From an uncultured Bacteroides sp. (GTDB lineage: Bacteria; Bacteroidota; Bacteroidia; Bacteroidales; Bacteroidaceae), in NCBI GenBank assembly GCA_949289295.1, contig CASENM010000015.1, positions 1-59,763 of the forward strand: a stretch of DNA of 59,763 nucleotides, read 5' to 3'. Made by a program: the position numbers and the translations under genes. Below the pieces are notes generated by a model. That model did not search any database. It was not told the DNA's origin and saw nothing but the letters and a program-made list of their open reading frames with translations. This document shows positions 1 through 9,127 of this stretch, piece by piece. Each line of letters starts with the position of its first letter. Position 1 is the stretch's first letter.

Positions 1-1
1 A

Positions 2-385
2 TATGCTTATCCTGTGGCTTCAAAAACACTCTACGGGGAGGCTCTGAACGACAAGCTGACGAAAATCATCACCCAGAAATATCTGGCCCAGATGCCTTAT
101 CTCGTATTGGAGGCATGGTCCGACCATCGCCGTCTGGGACTGCCGTTCTTCGACATGACAGCCAATGAAAGTGTGATGACAGGTTCGGATATGGCTAACA
201 CTCTGACACCTACGGCATGGCAGAATGGACAGAGTTGGAGTTATTATCCGCAACGCTTGAGATATCCTTTGTCACTGCTGACTTCAGACAGAGAGGGTTA
301 TGAACAGGCTCTCGGTCTGTTGGGCGGTCAGAACACGACTATGATACCGTTGTGGTGGTCATTGGGGCGTAAATATGTAAATTAA
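2..385 (+). CDS. SusD-like outer-membrane lipoprotein, C-terminal part only
   Basis: The reading frame is open from the left edge, so the true start lies outside the window. About 127 residues are visible. The stretch with EAWSDHRRLGLPFF followed by a PQRLRYPLS segment matches the C-terminal part of SusD/RagB-type proteins of the SusD-like_2 group, where a WxxxRRxGxP motif and an RxRYP motif are typical. Such proteins are cell-surface lipoproteins that cap a SusC transporter and bind glycan. A strong hairpin terminator follows at 419-462, so this is the last gene of its transcript and belongs to a different locus from the SusC/SusD pair downstream. Confidence 0.8.
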   Translation, partial: YAYPVASKTLYGEALNDKLTKIITQKYLAQMPYLVLEAWSDHRRLGLPFFDMTANESVMTGSDMANTLTPTAWQNGQSWSYYPQRLRYPLSLLTSDREGYEQALGLLGGQNTTMIPLWWSLGRKYVN

Positions 386-418
386 CAGAATATAGTTTCT
401 GTATCACATTACTTTCAG

Positions 419-462
419 GTCCGCCTGAATCAGATGAGAGTCTGGTTCAGGCGGACTTTTTT
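419..462 (+). terminator. Rho-independent terminator after the SusD-like fragment
   Basis: An 11-bp perfect stem (GTCCGCCTGAA with TTCAGGCGGAC) encloses a 16-base loop and is followed by seven T residues. Confidence 0.9.
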
Positions 463-628
463 TGTGGACGGAAAAGGGAAGCACTTTGACAAATGGAAAA
501 ACAATCGTGGACGGATACCCATGTAATGTCTTGTTTTATTGGCATTTTGTCGGGAATATCGGTGAAAGAAGCCTTGTCGGTCAGAAAAAACGTTTGTTTG
601 TTGGAATGAAAAAAACTTGTGGAAAAAG

Positions 629-657
629 TTTGTTTAGTCGAAAAAATTGTATATTTG
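629..657 (+). promoter_or_regulatory. Bacteroides-type promoter of the SusC/SusD operon
   Basis: TTTG at 629-632 and TATATTTG at 650-657 match the -33 and -7 boxes of the primary Bacteroides sigma factor, although the 17-base spacing is shorter than the usual 19-21. It would give a leader of about 150 bases before the ATG at 813. The rest of the 386-812 gap shows no gene. Confidence 0.6.
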
Positions 658-812
658 CGCATCGTTTATTTAAACAATCTGACATTCCCATTATGAATGA
701 AAGTGAATTTAAATCAAAATAATGGAAGTGTTGTTTTTTTGTTTTTACGGAAAAATACAGTTTAAAACATAAACATCCCGACTAATAGGGACAACCTTAA
801 AACTTAAGTTAT

Positions 813-3800
813 ATGTTAAAATGATTTAAACCAGTTAGTGTGATGTTGCTTCTTATGGGGGCCTCCTCATCGTTAGGCGCAGCTTATGCAGCTGAGACTC
901 GGCCTAATCCGGACGACATCAAAATCAATCAACAGACAGGTGCGTGTACAGGTATTGTAAAGGACGATACAGGTGAGACTGTAATCGGAGCATCTGTAGT
1001 AGTGAAAGGTACTACAAACGGAACCATTACGGGACTGGACGGAGATTTCTCTATCCCGAATGTGAAGAAGGGTGATGTAATTCAGATTTCCTACATCGGT
1101 TATCAGACTGTAGAAGTGGTTTACAACGGACAGCCGATCAATGTAGTGCTGAAGAGCGACTCTCAGGCGTTGGACGAAGTGGTGGTGACCGCTTTGGGTA
1201 TCAAACGTCAGAAACGTTCTTTGGGTTATTCAACCACGCAGGTGGAAGGTGAGCAGTTTACCCAGGCACGTGACCCGAATATCGGTAACGCCTTGTCTGG
1301 TAAGATTGCCGGTGTGAGTGTATCAGGTAATTCGACTGGTTCCGGCGGTTCCAGCCGTGTCGTTATCCGTGGTAACGCTTCTTTGACAGGTAACAACCAG
1401 CCGTTGTACGTGGTGGACGGTGTGCCGTTCGATAACACGAACATGGGTGCTGCCGGCCAGTGGGGTGGTCTTGACTTGGGTGATGGTTTGTCGAACATCA
1501 ACGCTGATGATATCGCTGACATCCAGGTATTGAAAGGTGCGGCCGCTCTGCATTGTACGGTTATCGTGGTGGTAATGGTGCCATCTTGATTACAACCAAA
1601 TCCGGCCAGAAGAACAAACCGGTCAGCATCGATTTCAACAATAACTTGACATTCAATACGATTTATGATTACCGTGATTTCCAGAACATTTTCGGTCAAG
1701 GAACGAACGGTCATCGTCCGATGAGTGCGGATGAGGCTCGCGCCAGCGAACAGTCAAGCTGGGGTGAACGTATGGACGGCGGTACAGCTGTCAACTTCTT
1801 GGGCGAAGAATACCAGTATTCGCCGGTGGACAACTGGAGCAAGTTCTATCGTACGGGTATCAGCAATGCCACTTCATTGTCTATCAGCGGTGGTGGTGAG
1901 AAGATTACTTATCGTTTCGGTGTTTCAAACACTTACGAAAAAGGTATGCTTCCCAATGCGAATATCAGCCAGCAGGGTATCAACATGAATACCACTTATG
2001 ATATTACCAAAAACCTGCATTTGATGGTGAACGCCAACTATGTGTTTGAAAAGAATAAGGGACGTGCCAGCTTGTCAGACGGTAACGGTAACACTAATGC
2101 CGCTTTGCTGTATCACGGCAATTCTTTCAACATTGATTGGATGAAAGGCAACAATCCGGATGGGCTTTGGGGTACTGATGCTGACGGTAATGAAATGTTG
2201 AGCGGTACGAATGTGTATTTTAACAACCCGTATTGGCTGCAGTATCGTAAGGTGAATGAAAGTAACCGTAACCGTCTGACCGGCGGTATGACCTTGAAGT
2301 GGGATATTACCGACTGGCTGTATGCCCAGGGAGGTTTGACTCGCGATGGTTATAGCTTTGAATTTAAAAATGTGCAGCCTATGGGAGCTGCCGCTGACCC
2401 TCAGGGGTTCATTGAAGAATATGAAAAGAACTATTCGGAAGTGAACTTGAACTTCTTGATTGGTTTCAACAAGGAATTCGGTGACTGGTCAATCGGTGCT
2501 ACCATTGGTGGTAACCGTCAGCGTAATATCTTGAAGCAGTGGGGTACAGATGGCGGTATCCGTCCGTTCCTGGTGCCGGGATTCGAATCTACCAGCAACG
2601 TAGGTAACCGTACTTTCAAGAAAGACTATACTGAATACCGGGTAAATTCAGTATATGCGACAGCTGATTTTGGCTTCAAGAATCAATTGTTCTTGAACCT
2701 GACTGGACGTAATGACTGGTTCTCTACCTTGAATCCGGAAAACAACCATTATTTCTATCCGTCAGCTACCTTGTCGTGGGTGTTCAGTGACGCGTTCAAG
2801 GAAACTCCGGAATGGTTGACTTTCGGTAAAGTTCGTGCCGCATACGCTTCCGCATCTAACGGTACAAGTCCTTATCAGAACTATTTGACTTATAAGTTGT
2901 CCAATTATATTGTGAATGGCCAGAGTGTGGCCACTGTAAACAACTCGACAGTGCCTAATACAGACTTGAAGCCGGTGCGTATCTCTGAATATGAAGTCGG
3001 CTTGAGTATGGCGTTCCTGAACAACCGTCTGTCATTCGATGCCGCTTACTATCATAAGAACACGAAAGATGATATTGCTGCCGTTTCAACCAGCTCTGCT
3101 TCCGGTTTCGGTGCGGCCATCATGAATGTCGGTGAAATAGAGAACGACGGTTTTGAATTTATGTTGAATGCAGTTCCGGTTCATACGGACGATTTCAACT
3201 GGAATTCAACATTCAATATCGCTTACAACAACAGTAATGTAAAATACTTGGGTGAAGGCGTGGAAAGCTTGAGTATCGACGGCGCGACAGCCAACGGCGG
3301 TTATGTAACTATCCAGAATATCGTGGGTATGCCTTACGGTCAGATTGTGGGTAAGAAGTATGCACGCACTCCTGACGGACAGATTATTTATAAAGACGGT
3401 CTGCCGCAGGCAACTGACGACACTTACAGCTTGGGTTGTGGTGTGTACAAGGTGACCGGTGGATGGCACAATGAATTTACTTATAAGGGATGGACATTGT
3501 CGTTCCTGTTAGACTTCAAGGCAGGTGCAAAACTCTTCTCCGGAACAAATGTAAACCTGTACAGTAACGGTCTGCACAAGAATACATTGGCCGGTCGTGG
3601 TGATAATGGTGAAGGAACTATTGTCGGTCAGGGTGTGATGATGGATAATGCTACCGGAAAATATGTTCCGAATACAGTCGCAGTAGACGCTCAGACCTAC
3701 TGGCAGAGCATGGGACGTAACCAGATTGCTGAAGAGTTCGTCTATAACGCCAACTTCATCAAGTTGCGTGAGTTGTCAGTCGGCTATACATTCCCGCAAT

Positions 3801-3994
3801 CTATGTTGTCTAAATTGAAAGTGGTGAAAGGTTTGTCAGTTTCATTGGTTGGACGTAACTTGTGGACAATCCTGAAGCATACAGACAACATTGATCCTGA
3901 ATCAGCTTACACCAGTTCAAACGGACAAGGTCTGGAGTTGAACGGTTATCCGGCAACCCGTAATATCGGTTTCAACCTGAATGTTAAATTCTAA
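813..3994 (+). pseudogene. SusC-like TonB-dependent transporter, broken by a nonsense codon and a frameshift
   Basis: Family role: outer-membrane TonB-dependent import of oligosaccharides together with SusD. Visible parts in order are a signal peptide (MLLLMGASSSLGAAYA), a carboxypeptidase-like regulatory domain (GIVKDDTGETVIGASVVVKG), a TonB-box-like LDEVVVTALG, a plug domain and a long beta-barrel ending in NIGFNLNVKF. Two lesions are present. The ATG at 813 is followed at codon 4 by TGA (822-824) where the frame otherwise reads on into FKPVSVMLLLMG. At 1546-1549 the dinucleotide CT is doubled (GCTCTGCA for GCTGCA), shifting the frame inside the conserved LKGAAALYG motif; the rest continues from 1553 in another frame. 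Translation could restart at GTG 840 or ATG 843, but the frameshift would still truncate the protein. Either a real pseudogene or sequence error at the second site. Confidence 0.85.
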
Positions 3995-4009
3995 TTTGAA
4001 AAAAGCGTT

Positions 4010-5623
4010 ATGAAAAAACAAATATTATATGCTACAATGGCTTTGGCACTGATGGGCGGTGCCACCGGTTGTAGTGATTTCGGGGATGTAAACAATGACC
4101 CGGAACAGATGACTCCCGAAGTGATGGATTTTCGCTATGTGTTTACTCATGCGATGACCCAGGCATGTGGCTCCGACTGGGACGTTTGGCGTAACGGTTG
4201 TATCTATGGTGCCAATATGATGCAGCATACCACTTCTGTAGATTGGGCGCATGGTGTGTTCTACACTTATTCGAATGATTACAGTGCTGCATATTGGAAC
4301 GGATTGTATAGCGGTGACCGTGCGGTAATCCGTAATCTGAAGCTGATAATGGACCAGTGGAAGGATGACCCGCAGCATGCGGCAGATTATCAGATGTGCC
4401 GTATCTTGAAAGCATACGCATTCCAACGTATGACAGACTTGTACGGCGATATTCCTTATACGGAAGCCGGTAGAGGCGATGAAGGAATCGGGTATCCGGT
4501 TTATGACACTCAACAGTCCATTTATCTGGATTTGCTGAAAGAATTGACCGAAGCTCGTGATGCGTTGGAGAATGCAGGAGCATCCTCAATGGACTCTCAT
4601 GATGTGATTGGCGGGGGAAATATAACCACATGGAGACGTTTTGCCAATTCATTGTTGTTGCGTGTCGCTATGCGATTGACTAAGGTCGATGAGAAAACTG
4701 CTGAAACGTATGTGAAGAATGCATTCGAAAAATCAGATTTGCTGATCGCTGATGCCAACGACAATATTATGGTTGCTCACCCTGACGGACAAGCTTCTGA
4801 TGACTCAGCAGAACCATACGGAAAGATATTCTGCAGCGCTGACCCGCAGGCTTTCTTCTTGAGTGAATATTTTGTCGATATGCTGAAAGATATGAAGGAC
4901 CCACGTTTGTCTTTGATAGGGACACGTTGTGACAACCCGTCGTTTGCATGGGGACATGAATCATTTGATTTTGGAACGAGTGATCCCGACGAACTGGTGG
5001 GCATGCCTGTGGGCTATGAAACGGGTAGCGGTGACTGGTCGATTGCAAATGCTCCGGGGTATCCTGGTGAGAACTTCCGTTCTTATTATGCTTTGCCCAA
5101 CCGTTATACTTATGGACGTCCGGATGTGCCTACCATGTTGGTGACAGCTGCAGAGACTCAACTGTTGTTGGCTGAAGCCGCATTGAGAGGATGGGTTTCT
5201 GGAAGTGCGGAAGATTATTACAATAAGGGTGTAACGGCGGCCATGAAGCAGTTCTCTCTGTATCCGGCGGCTGGTGACCTGTATGCTCAGTGGATTACAG
5301 ATGCCAATATCAATGCATATTTGGCCGAGAACCCGATGGGTACAGGCGATGAGGCATACAAGAACATCAACACTCAATACTATATCACTACTTTCTGTGA
5401 CGAATATGAGACATTTGCCAACTGGCGTCGTTCGGGCTATCCGGAACTGACTCCGGTGGACAAGGATTATCCGAACTGCGAGACCAACGGTCAGATTATC
5501 CGTCGTTTCAGATATCCGCTTAACGAACAGCAGATCAACAAGGCCAACTATGATGATGCTGTCAGCAAATTGTCTGACGGTGACTCATTTATGAGCCGTG
5601 TATGGTGGGATGTTGCAAAATGA
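4010..5623 (+). CDS. SusD-like glycan-binding lipoprotein
   Basis: A 537-residue protein, 15 bases after the SusC remnant and co-directional, as is standard for SusC/SusD pairs. The N-terminus is a lipoprotein signal (basic start, hydrophobic stretch, GGATGC lipobox with Cys about residue 21). The middle has the SusD-type tetratricopeptide-like helices (ILKAYAFQRMTDLYGDIPYTEA) and the end has FANWRRSGYPEL and RRFRYPLNEQQIN, typical of the SusD-like_2 group. It should sit on the cell surface as the lid of the SusC barrel. The frame is intact although its partner gene is broken, so it may now lack a functional transporter or the SusC lesion may be recent. Confidence 0.9.
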   Translation: MKKQILYATMALALMGGATGCSDFGDVNNDPEQMTPEVMDFRYVFTHAMTQACGSDWDVWRNGCIYGANMMQHTTSVDWAHGVFYTYSNDYSAAYWNGLYSGDRAVIRNLKLIMDQWKDDPQHAADYQMCRILKAYAFQRMTDLYGDIPYTEAGRGDEGIGYPVYDTQQSIYLDLLKELTEARDALENAGASSMDSHDVIGGGNITTWRRFANSLLLRVAMRLTKVDEKTAETYVKNAFEKSDLLIADANDNIMVAHPDGQASDDSAEPYGKIFCSADPQAFFLSEYFVDMLKDMKDPRLSLIGTRCDNPSFAWGHESFDFGTSDPDELVGMPVGYETGSGDWSIANAPGYPGENFRSYYALPNRYTYGRPDVPTMLVTAAETQLLLAEAALRGWVSGSAEDYYNKGVTAAMKQFSLYPAAGDLYAQWITDANINAYLAENPMGTGDEAYKNINTQYYITTFCDEYETFANWRRSGYPELTPVDKDYPNCETNGQIIRRFRYPLNEQQINKANYDDAVSKLSDGDSFMSRVWWDVAK

Positions 5624-5653
5624 TTGTTCCCTGACAAGCATAGCATAAGTTTA

Positions 5654-5693
5654 CTGCACCGGAAGATTATAATGCTTCCGGTGCAGTTTTTTT
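5654..5693 (+). terminator. Terminator after the SusD gene
   Basis: A perfect 12-bp stem (CTGCACCGGAAG with CTTCCGGTGCAG), 9-base loop, then a run of seven T. It separates the SusC/SusD transcript from the enzyme genes that follow. Confidence 0.92.
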
Positions 5694-5736
5694 ATGTTTA
5701 TGGAATGTGTTTTTAGGTGCATTTTTTGGAATTTCG

Positions 5737-5744
5737 TATATTTG
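5737..5744 (+). promoter_or_regulatory. -7 box for the enzyme operon 5769-12888
   Basis: TATATTTG matches TAnnTTTG and lies 24 bases before the first ATG, directly after the terminator. No clear TTTG is seen at the -33 position, so the site may need an activator. Confidence 0.5.
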
Positions 5745-5768
5745 TATCGTATCTTTGATGATTGAAAA

Positions 5769-7706
5769 ATGATAGTGCTTATGAAACTCACGGAATGCAT
5801 GATGTTGGTGGCAGGTGTAGGGATAATGAATCTGGGCAACCTGTCCGCACAGTCTTTTATTGAAACGGTTGAGATACCTGCCGGTACTTTTTATATGGGC
5901 AGTAATGGTGGAGGTGAAAATGCCGATGAGGCACCAGTCCATCAGGTAACCATATCTCATGCATTCCACATGGGAAAGACGGAAGTTACGAACTGGCAAT
6001 ACGAACAGTTCCGTCCGGAACATAAGGCTTTTCGTGGTAAAAATGGCGTTTCCGTGGGCGATGATGAAGCGGTGGTGAATGTAAGTTATCAGGATGCGGT
6101 GGCTTTTTGTGAGTGGCTGACAAGAAAAGAAGGGAAAACTTATCGTCTGCCAACTGAGGCAGAGTGGGAATACGCTTGCAGGGCGGGGACTTATACACAA
6201 TATTATACAGGGGATTATCTGCCGGAATCGATGTGCCGGAATCAGACGATAGCCCGCAATTACCAGCCCGTATCGTTGGAGGTGGGCAGCGGTGTTCCGA
6301 ATGCTTTCGGGCTTTATAATATGCATGGCAATGTGGAAGAATGGTGTCTGGACTGGTATGGCCCTTATTGTGCAGAATCACAGACTGACCCTGCAGGTCC
6401 GGTCGCCGGCCTTTATCGGGTGACTCGCGGCGGCAGCCATCATACGCCGGCAGAATATTTACGCAGTGCAAACCGCATGGCTATGTTGCCGGATGACAAA
6501 CATTCGTTGACAGGATTCAGAGTCGTACAGTCGGACTATCCTTTGCCGACACGTGCGGAATCTTGTTTCTTTCGCGAACCTCAGCCATTTGTCATCCCTC
6601 CAGTGATGCCCGGAGTGCCGTTTTATGCACATAACCATCAGCCTTCGATAACATGGTGTGACAACGGTGATTTGCTGGCTGTCTGGTTTTCTGCCAATCA
6701 GGAAAACGGACGTGGTATGGTTGTGTTGCAATCACGACTGAAAGCCGGGATGCAACAATGGGAGCCGGCTACAAACTTTTTTAAGGTGCCTGACCGGAAT
6801 ATGACAGGGACTGCCGTGTTTAATGACGGCGAAGGTGTACTTTATCATTTTAATGGCGTGGAAGCTGCCGGTGACTGGCAGAATCTGATGATGGTGATGC
6901 GTACCAGTACGGACAATGGATATACATGGAGTGTGCCTCGCATTATCGCCCCCGAACATGGTAAACGTCATCAGGTGATTTCGGGAACTATCCGGACCTC
7001 AGAAGGATGGTTTGTACAACTTTGTGATGCCGGACCGGAAGGAAATGACGGGGCGGCTGTGTGGGTCAGCAAGGATAGAGGAGAAACCTGGCATGATCCA
7101 TGGGACGGTGCCGGAAAACCCGATTTCGAGGAAAGTGGAACCGGAACTACCATTGCGGGGATTCACGCCGGCATTGTAGAATTGAAAGACGGAAGTTGGA
7201 TGACGTTGGGAAGAGGAAATTCGATAGTTACTTCTGAAGGTGAAAAACGTATGCCGATGAGTATTTCGGAGAATGGAGGTAAGACGTGGCATTATTCGGC
7301 TTCCCCGTTCCCTCCTATTGATGGAGGTCAGCGGTTGGTTCTGATGCGGTTGCATGAAGGGCCTATTCTGCTGGTATCTTTTACGGATCATCCACAACGG
7401 ACGCCTGAAAAGGAACGCGGTATGGTATTTGAACGGGCCGACGGTTCTCAGTTCAGGGGATATGGAATGTATGCAGCCCTTTCATTTGATGAGGGGAAGA
7501 CCTGGCCGATACGGAAATTGCTGACTGACGGGAGGCCTCGTTTCTTGGATGGGGGCGCATGGACCGGATTTTTTGAAATGGATGACACGCATGCGGAGCC
7601 GCGTGGGTATCTGGCCGGAACTCAATCGCCCGACGGGACGATACATATCGTAAGCAGTCGGTTGCATTATCAGTTTGATTTGAATTGGTTGGAACAAAAA
7701 CCTTAA
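5769..7706 (+). CDS. Secreted fusion: sulfatase-modifying-factor-like domain plus Asp-box (sialidase-fold) domain
   Basis: 645 residues; ATG 5769 or the in-frame ATG 5781 both precede a signal peptide ending near LSAQS. Residues about 30-255 look like the formylglycine-generating enzyme/SUMF1 family (IPAGTFYMGSN, TEVTNWQYEQF, RLPTEAEWEYACRAG, GNVEEWCLDWYG, RGGS, TGFRVV). The cysteine pair used by true formylglycine-generating enzymes after RGGS is absent: the segment reads RGGSHHTPAEYLRSANRM, so sulfatase activation is unlikely and the domain is probably structural or binding. Residues about 270-640 carry four Asp boxes (STDNGYTW, SKDRGETW, SENGGKTW, SFDEGKTW), the signature of six-bladed sialidase-type propellers. 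Substrate unknown; the following fucosidases suggest a glycan. Confidence 0.8.
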   Translation: MIVLMKLTECMMLVAGVGIMNLGNLSAQSFIETVEIPAGTFYMGSNGGGENADEAPVHQVTISHAFHMGKTEVTNWQYEQFRPEHKAFRGKNGVSVGDDEAVVNVSYQDAVAFCEWLTRKEGKTYRLPTEAEWEYACRAGTYTQYYTGDYLPESMCRNQTIARNYQPVSLEVGSGVPNAFGLYNMHGNVEEWCLDWYGPYCAESQTDPAGPVAGLYRVTRGGSHHTPAEYLRSANRMAMLPDDKHSLTGFRVVQSDYPLPTRAESCFFREPQPFVIPPVMPGVPFYAHNHQPSITWCDNGDLLAVWFSANQENGRGMVVLQSRLKAGMQQWEPATNFFKVPDRNMTGTAVFNDGEGVLYHFNGVEAAGDWQNLMMVMRTSTDNGYTWSVPRIIAPEHGKRHQVISGTIRTSEGWFVQLCDAGPEGNDGAAVWVSKDRGETWHDPWDGAGKPDFEESGTGTTIAGIHAGIVELKDGSWMTLGRGNSIVTSEGEKRMPMSISENGGKTWHYSASPFPPIDGGQRLVLMRLHEGPILLVSFTDHPQRTPEKERGMVFERADGSQFRGYGMYAALSFDEGKTWPIRKLLTDGRPRFLDGGAWTGFFEMDDTHAEPRGYLAGTQSPDGTIHIVSSRLHYQFDLNWLEQKP

Positions 7707-7723
7707 CATATATCATAAGAAAC

Positions 7724-9106
7724 ATGAAATCAAGTAAGTTGAAGATTATGGCCGCCTGTTTGGGGTTGGCTTTCTCATCAGGCGTCTTTGCACAAGATGA
7801 TGCGAACAGTTATGTACATGAGCAGTCTGACGGATATGAATGGCCGACAGATTCCGCAGTGTTGGAAAAACTGGACCAGTGGCAGGACCAGAAGTTCGGT
7901 GTGTTGTTCCATTGGGGGCTGTATTCAGTGCCGGGCATTTGTGAGTCATGGCCTTTGTGCTCGGAAGATTGGATAACCCGTCCGATTGACAATTATGAGG
8001 AGTATAAAAAATGGTATTGGGGATTCAGCGAAACTTTTAATCCCACAGCTTTCAATCCCGATCAGTGGGCAGACATTATGGAGGCTGCCGGCATGAAATA
8101 CATGATATTTACCACCAAGCATCATGACGGGTTCTGTATGTTCGATTCAAAGTATACGGATTTCTCCATCGCGAAAGGTCCTTTCGCGAGCAATCCGAAA
8201 AAAGATGTGGCCCGTTACGTGTTTGACGCGTTCCGGAAAAAGAATTTCATGATTGGTTGTTATTTCTCGAAGCCGGACTGGCATTGTGAATGGTTCTGGA
8301 ATCCGTATTATGCGACGGCTAACCGTATGCAGAACTATAAGCGCGACAGACATCCGGACTGGTGGAAGAACTATCAGGATTTCACCTATAACCAGCTGAT
8401 GGAACTGACCTCCAATTATGGAAAGTTTGACATTCTGTGGTTGGATGGCGGTTGGATTACCGGCGATGAGATCGGGCTGGACAAGGTGCTGGCTCATGCG
8501 CGTACGCACGGTCATGAAGGACTGATCTCGGTGGACCGTACCATTCAAGGAAAAAATGAGAATTATCAGACACCGGAACGGAGTATTCCGGAGAAGCAGT
8601 TGAATCATCCGTGGGAAAGCTGCATCACACTCTCATATGCATGGGGATGGGTTCCCGATGCAAAGTTCAAGACACCGAACGAGGTGGTGAACCTGTTGGC
8701 AGAGGTGACGGCAAAAGGCGGATGTCTGTTGCTGGGCGTAGGTCCGACAGCCGAAGGATTGATCCAGCCGGAAGTGGAGACTTGTCTCCGTCAGGTGGGA
8801 AAATGGTTGAAGAAGAACGGACAGGCTATCTACAATACCCGTATCACTCCGAATTATCATGACGGTAATGTATGGTTTACAGCTGACAAGGATGGAAAGA
8901 CCTTATATGCAATCTATTCTTTGCCGGAAAAAGAACAGTTGCCGGCTACCGTTGAATGGGAAGGAAATCTGCCTTCAGGAACGATGAAGTTGCTGAACAA
9001 GAATGTGAATGTGAGATATCAGTGTAAGGGTAACAAAGTGACGGTCACTTTGCCGAAAGGATTGGCTCAGGAGCCGTTGGCTTTCCGTTTTATAGTAAAG
9101 AAATAA
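7724..9106 (+). CDS. GH29 alpha-L-fucosidase (first copy)
   Basis: 460 residues from the ATG at 7724, which begins a clean signal peptide (MKSSKLKIMAACLGLAFSSG...FAQ); a longer in-frame start at 7685 overlaps the previous gene and is rejected. Motifs of family GH29 are visible: FGVLFHWGLYSVPG, TTKHHDGFCMFDSKYTDFS and FDILWLDGGW, whose Asp (about residue 241) is the expected nucleophile. A small beta domain follows at the C-terminus. The enzyme removes L-fucose from glycans, probably in the periplasm. The next gene is a close paralogue, so the pair arose by tandem duplication. Confidence 0.95.
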   Translation: MKSSKLKIMAACLGLAFSSGVFAQDDANSYVHEQSDGYEWPTDSAVLEKLDQWQDQKFGVLFHWGLYSVPGICESWPLCSEDWITRPIDNYEEYKKWYWGFSETFNPTAFNPDQWADIMEAAGMKYMIFTTKHHDGFCMFDSKYTDFSIAKGPFASNPKKDVARYVFDAFRKKNFMIGCYFSKPDWHCEWFWNPYYATANRMQNYKRDRHPDWWKNYQDFTYNQLMELTSNYGKFDILWLDGGWITGDEIGLDKVLAHARTHGHEGLISVDRTIQGKNENYQTPERSIPEKQLNHPWESCITLSYAWGWVPDAKFKTPNEVVNLLAEVTAKGGCLLLGVGPTAEGLIQPEVETCLRQVGKWLKKNGQAIYNTRITPNYHDGNVWFTADKDGKTLYAIYSLPEKEQLPATVEWEGNLPSGTMKLLNKNVNVRYQCKGNKVTVTLPKGLAQEPLAFRFIVKK

Positions 9107-9127
9107 GGATTTAAATCAAGAAATGTC

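Noticed and set aside
462-722. Small frame in the gap before the first SusC
   Set aside because: It overlaps the predicted promoter and has no family or signal features.
1539-1546. NotI site GCGGCCGC next to the SusC frameshift as a sign of cloning artefact
   Set aside because: GCG-GCC-GCT is simply Ala-Ala-Ala in the conserved motif and the flanks are natural SusC sequence.
1540-1560. Programmed ribosomal frameshift in SusC
   Set aside because: No slippery heptamer or following pseudoknot is apparent and a two-base duplication explains the change.
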